29,281 bases of DNA from positions 1 to 29,281 of the forward strand of contig JBBSOC010000023.1 of NCBI GenBank assembly GCA_038260095.1, written 5' to 3'. The translations under genes and the position numbers were made by a program. Every line of letters begins with the position of its first letter. Position 1 is the stretch's first letter. Below the pieces are notes generated by a model. That model did no database searches, was not told the DNA's origin, and saw only the letters and a list, made by a program, of their open reading frames with translations. Of the stretch, positions 14,379 to 21,778 are shown piece after piece. The DNA is from QHCE01 sp038260095 (GTDB lineage Bacteria; Actinomycetota; Actinomycetes; Mycobacteriales; QHCE01).

Positions 14379-14746
14379 CACCGTGAGGCAAGTAAGTTCC
14401 TCAAGTGGCGTATCAGCAACGATCAGGCGGAACATGGCTTCATTGATATCTCGGCCCAGCCGCAAAGCTGAAACGTAGTCTCGGCTAAGACTTGGCCCTC
14501 CTCAGGGACTGATTCTTCCGCTCAAAATTTCATGAACAGTGATGCACGTGATATCGAGTTGCAGCTCCCGAAATCGATCAGACATAGGCTATCCATGGAG
14601 CATCAAGTCGTTCGGCCGGGGCTTTTCGCAACTTGACGGAGAGCGGAGAGGAACCCGTGTCGATACACCAGGGACAGCCGCACCGTTCGCCTTCACACTG
14701 CTCTGCCGACTCACTGCTGTCGAATGTCGACGCGTAAGGTTCCACC
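14379..14746 (+). other. gene-poor stretch with a coding remnant
   Basis: The first 30 codons after the MafI-like stop stay open in the same frame to a TGA at 14469-14471 and read HREASKFLKWRISNDQAEHG, then FIDISAQPQS. This looks like genuine protein sequence, either a lost C-terminal part of the MafI-like gene or a remnant of another small gene. The remaining 275 bases up to the first transporter show no gene, repeat or clear promoter that I can support. Confidence 0.4.
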
Positions 14747-15733
14747 ATGATATTCGGATGGGCTGTCCTGGCTGTCATGATACTTGGCTATGGCAGCGCC
14801 AACTTTCTGCAAGGCATGGCGGCCTCCCGAGATGCCGCGGATGAGCGTCTCGATCCACGGCTGTTGATCAGGCTGGCGCGACGAAAAACCTACCTGATAG
14901 GGGTGGCATTCCAAGCGCTCGGCACGATAACAGCCTTCGTGGCGCGTCGTGATCTTCCGCTGTTCCTAGTTCAGGCCGCCATCGGTGCCGGGATCGGCGT
15001 TACCGCGCTACTCGGCGTACTAGTACTGAAGTGGAAACTGTCCCGCGTCGAACTACTGCTGATGTTGGCCACAGCCGCCGGACTTGCGGCGCTGATCTTC
15101 TCCGCCAATCCCAGTACCGCGAAAGACCTGAGCCTGCTCACAGTCATCGTGCTCGCTTCGCTGGTCGTGGTGCTTGCTGGGATCGCTCACTTCGCTGCCC
15201 GGCTACATGGCGCGGCGGGATCGGTGGCGCTTGGGGCACTGGCAGGCCTCGCTTACGGTTCATCAGCCATTGTGTCTCGGCCGCTGGTCAACGCCGACTC
15301 TCTACAGAGCTTCCTGCTCAACCCGCTCCTCTACGTCTTCCTAGCCCACACTGTCGCGGGTCAATTGATCTTCGGCCTTGCACTACAACGCCGCGCGACC
15401 ACCGCCGCAAGCGCCGCTATGAACGCAATGGCCGCGCCAGTGGCCGTCGTCGGGTTGCTTCTGCTAGGCGACCAGATAGTGCCCGGCCGCGAACTGCTGG
15501 CCGCGGTAGGTTTCGTGGCCACCGTGAGCGCAGTGATCGGTCTAGCGTTTTATGCCCAGCCGCAGCGACACGAGCCGTCCGAAAATGTACGAGATCGCGT
15601 GGGCCGGCTCGGCAGAGGCCAAACAGCTTCGCCGCAGGAGAAATCCGAATCGGCTAAGAGTGAGCCGTCAGGGCGCGTTGAAGAAGGTGCGTTGCGGCCA
15701 AGCACCCCTGCGCCAAGTAGTTCAAGCGCATAG
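14747..15733 (+). CDS. DMT/EamA-like membrane transporter, first tandem copy
   Basis: The 328-residue protein has about nine or ten hydrophobic helices in two halves, as in drug/metabolite transporter (EamA-type) proteins. Recognisable parts are AVLAVMILGYGSANFLQGMA, FLVQAAIGAGIGVTALLGVL, and in the second half AMNAMAAPVAVVGLLLLGDQ, which matches the conserved end helix of EamA proteins. The last 60 residues are hydrophilic and Ser/Pro/Glu-rich, so the C-terminus is a soluble tail. Substrate is unknown. The next gene is a paralogue with the same layout, 78 bases downstream. ATG 14747 has only a weak AAGG site. Confidence 0.8.
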   Translation: MIFGWAVLAVMILGYGSANFLQGMAASRDAADERLDPRLLIRLARRKTYLIGVAFQALGTITAFVARRDLPLFLVQAAIGAGIGVTALLGVLVLKWKLSRVELLLMLATAAGLAALIFSANPSTAKDLSLLTVIVLASLVVVLAGIAHFAARLHGAAGSVALGALAGLAYGSSAIVSRPLVNADSLQSFLLNPLLYVFLAHTVAGQLIFGLALQRRATTAASAAMNAMAAPVAVVGLLLLGDQIVPGRELLAAVGFVATVSAVIGLAFYAQPQRHEPSENVRDRVGRLGRGQTASPQEKSESAKSEPSGRVEEGALRPSTPAPSSSSA

Positions 15734-15811
15734 GTTCCAGGTAACAATGACGACGCAAGCTAGCGCAGCCGTGCTCGTGGGGTTGACGCTGCGGACAGAA
15801 GGTATTGACCC

Positions 15812-16753
15812 GTGAGCATCGCATGGCTGTACCTGGTGGCATCCGTCTTCGCCTATGGCGCGGGAAACTTTTTGCAGGCCGTAGCGGCAACCCGAACTGT
15901 CGCTCGCCGCACGCTGCATCCACGGCTGCTACTGCGCCTAGCTGGCCATCGCAGCTATCTACTAGGCATCTGCTGTCAAATTGTGGCATGCATACTAGCG
16001 TTCTTGGCTCGTGCGGAGCTGCCACTGTTCTTGGTGCAAAGTTCAGTAGCGGCAGGACTAGGCGTTACCGTGCTGTTAGGGGTGGTCGTTTTCGGGTGGC
16101 GACTTCCCCGCGCAGAGTTGCTTGTGTTAAGCCTTCTCGGGCTTGGCGTCACCTGTTTGATCATCTCAGCACAGACAAGTCCTTCCCGGCAGCTCGGTCC
16201 CATAGTGCTGGGAATGCTGATCGCCCTGATTCCACTGCTAGCGGTGCTTGGCCGGTCGGCGGCACGCTGGCAAGGCGCTCAGGCGTCGGTAGCGCTAGGT
16301 TCACTTGCCGGCCTCGCATTCGGTGCGGCCGCGGTGGTTTCGCGCCCGCTTGCTGGGGAAGAGTCCTTAGCCGGGTTCATCACCAACCCACTGCTATACG
16401 TACTACTTGCGCATGCGGGGATAGGCCAGCTACTACTAGGGCTCGCGCTACAACATGGCTCGACGACTGCCACGGTCGCGGCTATGGATGCCGCGGCAGC
16501 AATTCCGGCAGCGGCAGCGGGCCTGCTACTGCTCGGCGACAAAATCGTGCCCGGCCTTGAGCCACTGGCGGCGGCGGGCTTCGTTATGACGATTGGTGCG
16601 GTGCTGGCGCTGGTGCGCTACGCCGGACCGCAACAACACGACATAGCAGAGTCGCTTCGCACATCGCTAGGCACGCTGGCGCCGCGTCGCGAAGTGCTCC
16701 TGTCCAGTGCTAACGCCAGCTCCACATCAACTGCTGCCGAACGTTTACAATGA
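15812..16753 (+). CDS. DMT/EamA-like membrane transporter, second tandem copy
   Basis: The 313-residue protein aligns along its length with the preceding transporter: AYGAGNFLQAVAATRTVARR parallels YGSANFLQGMAASRDAADER, PLFLVQSSVAAGLGVTVLLG parallels PLFLVQAAIGAGIGVTALLG, and AAAGLLLLGDKIVPGLEPLA parallels the same point. Two helix bundles and a short polar tail are present. GTG 15812 is the likely start. The two genes are diverged tandem duplicates and could form a heterodimeric transporter, as some DMT pairs do, but that is inference. No substrate clue is visible. Confidence 0.8.
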   Translation: MSIAWLYLVASVFAYGAGNFLQAVAATRTVARRTLHPRLLLRLAGHRSYLLGICCQIVACILAFLARAELPLFLVQSSVAAGLGVTVLLGVVVFGWRLPRAELLVLSLLGLGVTCLIISAQTSPSRQLGPIVLGMLIALIPLLAVLGRSAARWQGAQASVALGSLAGLAFGAAAVVSRPLAGEESLAGFITNPLLYVLLAHAGIGQLLLGLALQHGSTTATVAAMDAAAAIPAAAAGLLLLGDKIVPGLEPLAAAGFVMTIGAVLALVRYAGPQQHDIAESLRTSLGTLAPRREVLLSSANASSTSTAAERLQ

Positions 16754-16820
16754 GCAATCGGTCCCGAATCCTGCGGACACTCTTTCCCACATATATCTCG
16801 CTGCGGCTGGTCGAGCGAGC

Positions 16821-17240
16821 CTAAAGCTCGATGATTCGAGCAGACGCTCCCAGTGCCGCGATATCTTTATCATCGCCAGTGACTATGCCTATCGCGGCCC
16901 AACGCTGGGCACATTCCACGACCAGAGCGTCTATGGCACCTGGTCGCCTGACACCTTTGCGTGTTTCCTGTGCACCACGGAGTGATTCACCGGCTCTGCG
17001 AGCCCGATCGACATCAGTGACATCAACCGTTACTCCAGGTAGCTTCAAGAACCGAGCCAGTGGTGCTTGTTGAGCAGTACCCCGCCAAACCTCTGTGATA
17101 ACTGGGGCTGGAATCGCGATTCGAACGCGCCCTAAACGCAGGTCAGCAACTAGCCCAGCAAGGATTGCATCAAGGCGACTAGCACTTTCTAGTTTGATCA
17201 GTGCGGAGCTGTCAAATACAATGACTGGTACAGTTGTCAT
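16821..17240 (-). CDS. PIN-domain toxin (VapC-like ribonuclease)
   Basis: The 139-residue protein has the PIN-domain acidic set: Asp10 in VFDSSALIKL, Glu50 in PVITEVWRG, Asp104 in GAIDALVVE and Asp123/Asp126 in TGDDKDIAAL. These residues bind divalent metal for RNA cleavage; VapC toxins usually cut tRNA or rRNA. The start ATG overlaps the stop of the upstream antitoxin gene by four bases, the standard arrangement of a toxin-antitoxin operon. The domain is complete with no missing catalytic residue, so it is probably active when freed from its antitoxin. Confidence 0.88.
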   Translation of the reverse strand: MTTVPVIVFDSSALIKLESASRLDAILAGLVADLRLGRVRIAIPAPVITEVWRGTAQQAPLARFLKLPGVTVDVTDVDRARRAGESLRGAQETRKGVRRPGAIDALVVECAQRWAAIGIVTGDDKDIAALGASARIIEL

Positions 17241-17524
17241 GCAGCAGCTCGGAGCATTGGCTGCTTAGCAGCATAAAGTTCATCCAGCGCTGCCCTGGCC
17301 GCGTTTTTCTCCGATTCCCATTCCGCTCGGTGGGCATTGCGACGTTCGATATCGGCCAGGAATTCCCCGAAAGCGTCTGAGGCCATAGCCGACGGGGTAA
17401 GCATACCGCTGAGCCGATCAGATATCCATGCTGAGACGCTTCGAGCTCTGCCGGCTGCCACATCGGTACGGGCTTGGGTAACGAGGTCTTCCGGTAATGT
17501 AATAGTGAGCCGCTCCATAGTCAT
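17237..17524 (-). CDS. ribbon-helix-helix antitoxin (VapB-like)
   Basis: The 95-residue protein begins MTMERLTITLPEDLVTQART, a ribbon-helix-helix DNA-binding start with strand RLTITLP and following helix. The C-terminal half (FGEFLADIERRNAHRAEWES) is polar and helical and should wrap the toxin. Such antitoxins repress their own operon as a complex with the toxin. An in-frame ATG two codons later is an alternative start. A TATGAT -10-like element lies 8-13 bases upstream, so the transcript may have a very short leader. It is followed by the PIN-domain toxin. Confidence 0.85.
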   Translation of the reverse strand: MTMERLTITLPEDLVTQARTDVAAGRARSVSAWISDRLSGMLTPSAMASDAFGEFLADIERRNAHRAEWESEKNAARAALDELYAAKQPMLRAAA

Positions 17525-17629
17525 ACTTCATCATACCGCGCATTGGGCTGAGCCGCTTCCCCTGATATTTACACGGTTGAAAGTTGCTTAATAGGTGAGT
17601 TACGGAAAGGCTGTTCTTGCGAAAGAAAA

Positions 17630-18697
17630 TCAGCGAGAGGGGAACTCTCGGGCTTGGCCGGAACCGCCAGCCAGAGGCCTGCGTGCCGCCTCCGGGTGCG
17701 TTCGAGAGCCAGTGACTGAGGACTCCGCCACGGCTCCGGGTATAAATTGCGCCCGCATAGTCGCGGCCCTTCCCCGCACGACCAGAGGTGCTTCCGAATA
17801 GTGCGTATTCTTGATCTCCTGCAACGTACTTTCGTCTGGGTATCCCTCGCTACGAAGGCGGGTTCCTACCAGGAGGAACATTGCCTCGCCAGCTCTGGCT
17901 CGCGGCGGTGGGTTCCACCCTGAAATCTCACCACCTATACGGTCAGTGCCCCATTCGGGTGCGCGGTAAGGCTGCCCATCGTCATGCAGGACCACGCGTT
18001 CCGGTGCGGCGGGCTCGCCATCCAGCACACAGTAAGCAGTAAACGGCTGGCCGTTTTCATTGAATCGGACGGCGCTGGCCAGCACCAAACGGGTACGATC
18101 CGTAGGCGGTTCACCATCAGCCACCGATGTGCGGCCCAGCCCGCGGTCGGCTTCGGCGCGAGCCGCATTGAGAACAAGGTCAGCTTGCTCGAAATAGCTG
18201 TAGCACGGATCAGCTGGATCTTCCAGGCGTCCTGTTTCTTCCAAGTGTCTCAGCTCTGCTGCCAGATGCCCCGCGGTAGTCTCAATCCCATCGCGGGCTT
18301 CCGCTGCCCGCCTGAGTAGGTCCGCAACGACGTCACCTCGACGTGCCACGTCTTCGCGGACAGCTGGATTGGCCGACCAGCCGGTATCGGCGCTCGGTAC
18401 CAGCGAGACGGCGCTAGACAGACTCCCGTATCTCCCATCGCGCAGTATCGGATTGGCCGACTCCGCGACCACCACCCGAACTTGCCCGCGATAGGCGGCT
18501 CGGCCGACTGCTTGGAAAACATCGGTGAGGCCTTCTGGCGGGCTGGTGATGACAATTGGCTGACCGGGGAACTCCTCCGCAAGCCGATCTATGGCCCACG
18601 CCACAGGATTGTTTTCTGGCGCCGCTACACCCTGTGCCGCACAGCGGGCGACGACGTGGCCAGGCATATCATTGGCAGCCTGCCCCCCAAGCGGCAT
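17630..18697 (-). CDS. C-terminal part of a split unknown protein
   Basis: The 355-codon frame starts at ATG 18697 (MPLGGQAANDMPGH) and overlaps the end of the upstream frame by 29 bases. The sequence ARTITDAAWG in the upstream frame joins smoothly to GQAANDMPGHVVARCAAQGV here if one base of a six-base G run (18683-18688, plus-strand C) is removed. Visible blocks are PVAWAIDRLAEEFPGQPIVI, AVGRAAYRGQVRVVVAESAN and, later, a polar beta-rich region (ASAVRFNENGQPFTAYCVLD). The N-terminal part looks Rossmann-like (alternating strands and helices), but I see no nucleotide-binding motif. The family is unknown to me. It could also be translated separately from 18697. Confidence 0.6.
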   Translation of the reverse strand: MPLGGQAANDMPGHVVARCAAQGVAAPENNPVAWAIDRLAEEFPGQPIVITSPPEGLTDVFQAVGRAAYRGQVRVVVAESANPILRDGRYGSLSSAVSLVPSADTGWSANPAVREDVARRGDVVADLLRRAAEARDGIETTAGHLAAELRHLEETGRLEDPADPCYSYFEQADLVLNAARAEADRGLGRTSVADGEPPTDRTRLVLASAVRFNENGQPFTAYCVLDGEPAAPERVVLHDDGQPYRAPEWGTDRIGGEISGWNPPPRARAGEAMFLLVGTRLRSEGYPDESTLQEIKNTHYSEAPLVVRGRAATMRAQFIPGAVAESSVTGSRTHPEAARRPLAGGSGQAREFPSR

Positions 18698-19010
18698 CGG
18701 TTATAGTCCGCGCAACATCGCCGGTAGGCGTGTAGCGGAGCAGCACACCAGCCGGGTTGTCGGGAGTCGAGTTCACAGCAAGCGCTGTAACGCGCGGAGC
18801 TACCGATCCTGTCAGGGGTTCCCCTACCGTGATAGCAACCAAATCAGCGGGCCTTCGCTCCAGTGCCGTCAGCTGCTCGGCGAGCGTTCGCGCATTTTGC
18901 TCAAAACGACCATCTGCACCAAGTATCAGAGCGGCCGATGCCCGCGCGCCGGCTAGGTCCTTTTGTAAAGTTTCGATGGCCAAGTCTGCTTCGTGCCGCG
19001 AAAGCGCCAT
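18669..19010 (-). CDS. N-terminal part of a split unknown protein
   Basis: From ATG 19010, preceded by GGAGA, the frame encodes 113 residues starting MALSRHEADLAIETLQKDLA and ending early at a TGA. Residues 1-65 look helical (ALILGADGRFEQNARTLAEQ); the later part, LVAITVGEPLTGSVAPRVTA, looks like strands. It ends DAAWGAGCQ just after the G run that separates it from the next frame. With one base removed the combined protein would be about 460 residues. A longer ORF from 19043 lacks a ribosome-binding site. The indel may be natural phase variation, pseudogenisation or a sequence error. Confidence 0.6.
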   Translation of the reverse strand: MALSRHEADLAIETLQKDLAGARASAALILGADGRFEQNARTLAEQLTALERRPADLVAITVGEPLTGSVAPRVTALAVNSTPDNPAGVLLRYTPTGDVARTITDAAWGAGCQ

Positions 19011-19110
19011 GCTGATTCTCCGTGTTCTACAGTAGAAGGACACCAGTTTTACACATGGAACGCAACCACATACGTAAATCTGGACGATCCGTTAACGAAA
19101 AACTAGTGCT

Positions 19111-19290
19111 TCACTTCCACGGCTTGGGCATAGTCTCCCATTGCTCCAAACTTTCTCGATATCGACTTTCGCCGATACTATCTCTCCGAGAGATGGCCTC
19201 CTCTATCCAACTCTGCAGCTGTGCGGCGTGCTCCTCGTAGTCAGCGCGGAGAAACGCTTGCAACGTCGCAATGTGCTCGGCTGTGTTCAC
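19111..19290 (-). CDS. 59-residue helical protein in the unknown cluster
   Basis: GTG 19290 starts a 59-residue frame, (M)NTAEHIATLQAFLRADYEE and onward, ending EQWETMPKPWK. It is charged and predicted to be mainly alpha-helical. The GTG shares four bases (GTGA) with the stop of the upstream small gene, which argues that both are real and coupled. It lies 100 bases before the split gene on the same strand, so the three probably form one operon. There is no recognisable motif, signal peptide or membrane segment. It lacks the WxG motif of ESX-type proteins. Confidence 0.55.
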   Translation of the reverse strand: MNTAEHIATLQAFLRADYEEHAAQLQSWIEEAISRRDSIGESRYRESLEQWETMPKPWK

Positions 19291-19463
19291 GCTTTACCCC
19301 CTAGTCGCTCGTCAAGTCTTCCTAGTTGATACCTAAGATCCTCCATCTGTCTTCGGTGGAATCCTATGCCGACCTCATACTGCACAACCAGTTCTCGATA
19401 ACGCTGCAGCTGCGCGGTGAACTGCATGCGCTTGAACTCATCTCGCTCTCGCTGTTCATCCAT
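19287..19463 (-). CDS. 58-residue coiled-coil-like protein in the unknown cluster
   Basis: ATG 19463 starts a 58-residue frame, MDEQRERDEFKRMQFTAQLQ and onward, ending LGRLDERLGGKA. It is rich in Gln, Arg, Glu and Leu with heptad-like spacing (QLQRYRELVVQYEVG, then RRQMEDLRYQLGRLDERL) and should form a coiled coil. A GATAGGTG segment before the ATG is a moderate ribosome-binding site. The stop overlaps the next start by four bases. No known family is recognised. Pairing with the next small helical protein is a natural inference. Confidence 0.55.
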   Translation of the reverse strand: MDEQRERDEFKRMQFTAQLQRYRELVVQYEVGIGFHRRQMEDLRYQLGRLDERLGGKA

Positions 19464-19560
19464 CACCTATCTCGCTCACCTATCCACTGCGCCAACATGG
19501 AGAAAGGTAGCGCCTTCCTATGACATTCTTCTAACCATCAGCTCTGTATCAACAGCTGAT

Positions 19561-20301
19561 TTACGGCCAGCGGGCGACGATGTCGGCGAGCTCCCGGCGG
19601 CGGCCGGTGTAGAACGGCACCTCGACCCGGACATGCCGGCGGGCGCCTGACGCCCGCAGCTCTCGCATCAAGTCCACAATCCGATGCAGCTCGTCCGCTT
19701 CGAAAGCCAACATCCATTCGTAGTCGCCCAAACCAAACGATGCGACCGTGTTGGCGCGTACGTCAGGAAAGCCCCGCGCCATGGCGCCATGCTCGGCGAG
19801 CATGGCGCGACGCTGCGCATCGGGCAACAAGTACCACTCGTAGGAGCGAACAAACGGATACACGCATACGTAATCGCGGGCGGGTTCTCCAGCCACAAAC
19901 GCCGGCAGATGGCTTCTGTTGAACTCCGCGGGGCGATGCAGCGCGGCCTGCGACCAGACCGGCCGTAACGCTGCACCGATCCGGGTCTGCCGCAACTGGG
20001 AGTACGCATCCTGCAATAGCTCTATCGAGCCCGCGTGCCACCACACCATCAGGTCCGCGTCAGCCCGCAGCCCGGCAAGATCATAGCTGCCCCGAATAGC
20101 CACACCAGCGTCAATCAGCTTGGTCCACAGCTGTTCGAGCTCGGCCAACTGTGCAGCTTGATCAGCACGGTCACCTCGCCGAACGGGTGCGGCAAACACC
20201 GACCACATCGTGTACTGGACAGCGGAGTTGAGCTCAGTCACGCGCCGTGCGTGCGCGTTGCTGGGCCGTGTCGTGGTCTCGCTGGTGTCGTCTTGGCTCA
20301 T
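19561..20301 (-). CDS. hemQ: coproheme decarboxylase HemQ
   Basis: The 246-residue protein belongs to the chlorite-dismutase-like family and performs the last step of the coproporphyrin-dependent pathway, oxidative decarboxylation of coproheme to haem b (EC 1.3.98.5). The block YPFVRSYEWYLLPDAQRRAM holds the catalytic Tyr (about 148 from this start) and EHGAMARGFPDVRANT holds the proximal His (about 171). The later FGLGDYEWMLAFEAD block is also characteristic. I chose the ATG giving MSQDDTSETTTRP; an upstream ATG adds nine residues. It lies last in the hemE-hemY-hemQ operon. Confidence 0.93.
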   Translation of the reverse strand: MSQDDTSETTTRPSNAHARRVTELNSAVQYTMWSVFAAPVRRGDRADQAAQLAELEQLWTKLIDAGVAIRGSYDLAGLRADADLMVWWHAGSIELLQDAYSQLRQTRIGAALRPVWSQAALHRPAEFNRSHLPAFVAGEPARDYVCVYPFVRSYEWYLLPDAQRRAMLAEHGAMARGFPDVRANTVASFGLGDYEWMLAFEADELHRIVDLMRELRASGARRHVRVEVPFYTGRRRELADIVARWP

Positions 20302-20344
20302 GGTGCCACCGTACTCATTCATACTCACTAATACTCACCCATCC

Positions 20345-21778
20345 TCAAGCGGAATAAGCCAGCAGCGCGTCGGCGGCGCGCCGTGCGGAGCCGATGCAGG
20401 CCGTAATTCCCACCCCGTCGTAGCCGGCACCAGCCAGCGCAATGCTTCGATCCTCGCCCAGTAGGTTCCGTGCCCGCGCCACACGCGCATTGTGCCCCAC
20501 GGTGTACTGCGGCATCGCACCATCCCAACGCTGCACCTTGCTAGCCAAGGGTGCGGGTAGCGGGCCGAGTACGAGCTGTAGCTGCGTTAGCACAGTTGCT
20601 ACAAGCCCAGCATCACTGTGCTGCAGTGCCTGCACGTCACCGTGTCGCCCCACTGAGACCCGGAGCAGGCTTACCCCCGGCGCTGCCTGACCCCACTTGT
20701 GGTCAACGAAAGTTGTCGCCTTGATGATCAGACCACTGCTGCTAGGAATCAGCATTCCACTTCCGCTCGGCAATGCCAGCTCAGGCAGTGCCAGCTCAGG
20801 GAACGCTAAACTGATCACGGCAACACTGGCGTAGTCGATAGCGACCAGTTCAGCGGCGACCTCAGGAGCGACCTGGCGTAGCAGCCGCGCCGAAGTAGTC
20901 GCCGGCGCGGCCAGTAGCACCGCGTCGGCGTGAACCAGCTGCCGATCGTGCTCAGAACCTACTGTGAGCTCCCAACCTTGCTCCACGCGATCCAGCCGGC
21001 GAACCGGAGCATCACAACGCACTTGCGCAACCGGCTCTCCACGGTGCTTGACTGCGCTCAGCGTCTGCTTGGCTGCATCGACGAGCCGTCGCATGCCACC
21101 GCGCAGTGCACCGAATGTGGGGCCCTCCTTAGCCACAGCCCGCACAGCCTGGGCCGCGCGCAGCAGCGAGGAGTCACTCCGCAGTGCGGCCGCCAGAGCC
21201 GGAATGGTCGCCTGCAACGACAATGCGTCCACGTTCCCCGCGTAGACCCCACCCAGCAGCGGATCGATGACGTTGTCTACCACCACGTCACCGAATCGTC
21301 GTCTGACCAGCTCCCCCACGCTGACGTCGGCGACTAGTGGCTCTCCTGGCACATCGGGTTCAGCGAAGATCTGACGACCGGCCGCGGCCGGCAGCAGGCC
21401 CGCGTCAACCAGCGCCATCGGATCGGCCGGTACACCCATCACCGTTGTGGTCGGCAGTGCGCGCAGTGCGCCGTTCAGGAAAATGTGTGCCTGACCGGTT
21501 TGTGGATGCATCACCTCATCGCTAAGCCCCAGGCGCGAGACGAGCTCCAGTGCAGCCGGAGTGCGCACAAGAAACGCGTCGGCTCCTAACTCGATGGCCT
21601 GTGTGCGGCCATCCCACCGCAGCGTGCCACTGAGAAGTTTTCCGCCCAGGCTCGAGGACTGTTCCAGCACAGTGACTCTGATAGCGCCAGCATCGGAGCC
21701 CGCGCGGTCGCAGATAGCAAGTGCTGCGGCCAGGCCGGTGATACCGCCGCCGACCACCGCGATGTGCCGCGGAGCCAC
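20345..21778 (-). CDS. hemY: coproporphyrinogen/protoporphyrinogen oxidase HemY (CgoX)
   Basis: The 477-residue flavoprotein begins with the FAD-binding motif IAVVGGGITGLAAALAICDR. Middle blocks are SLGGKLLSGTLRWDGRTQAI and FGDVVVDNVIDPLLGGVYAG, and the end has LAGAGYDGVGITACIGSARR, the second FAD contact. In actinobacteria, whose operon includes hemQ, this enzyme oxidises coproporphyrinogen III to coproporphyrin III. The GTG start shares one base with the hemE stop (TAGTGG), so translation is coupled. A short repeat LALPELALP is seen near 328 and is probably just a local duplication of nine bases or more. Confidence 0.94.
   Translation of the reverse strand: MAPRHIAVVGGGITGLAAALAICDRAGSDAGAIRVTVLEQSSSLGGKLLSGTLRWDGRTQAIELGADAFLVRTPAALELVSRLGLSDEVMHPQTGQAHIFLNGALRALPTTTVMGVPADPMALVDAGLLPAAAGRQIFAEPDVPGEPLVADVSVGELVRRRFGDVVVDNVIDPLLGGVYAGNVDALSLQATIPALAAALRSDSSLLRAAQAVRAVAKEGPTFGALRGGMRRLVDAAKQTLSAVKHRGEPVAQVRCDAPVRRLDRVEQGWELTVGSEHDRQLVHADAVLLAAPATTSARLLRQVAPEVAAELVAIDYASVAVISLAFPELALPELALPSGSGMLIPSSSGLIIKATTFVDHKWGQAAPGVSLLRVSVGRHGDVQALQHSDAGLVATVLTQLQLVLGPLPAPLASKVQRWDGAMPQYTVGHNARVARARNLLGEDRSIALAGAGYDGVGITACIGSARRAADALLAYSA

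Noticed and set aside
15031..15657. 208-codon frame inside the first transporter
   Set aside because: It is an arginine-rich out-of-frame shadow of the membrane-protein gene with no independent start signals.
15805..16560. 251-codon frame inside the second transporter
   Set aside because: It has the composition of a shadow frame (Arg, Ala and Gly rich without hydrophobic pattern), whereas the other frame encodes a paralogue of the neighbouring gene.
19111..19463. ESX/WXG100 pair interpretation of the two small helical proteins
   Set aside because: Size and pairing are suggestive, but no WxG turn is present, the proteins are shorter than the usual 100 residues and no secretion genes are nearby.
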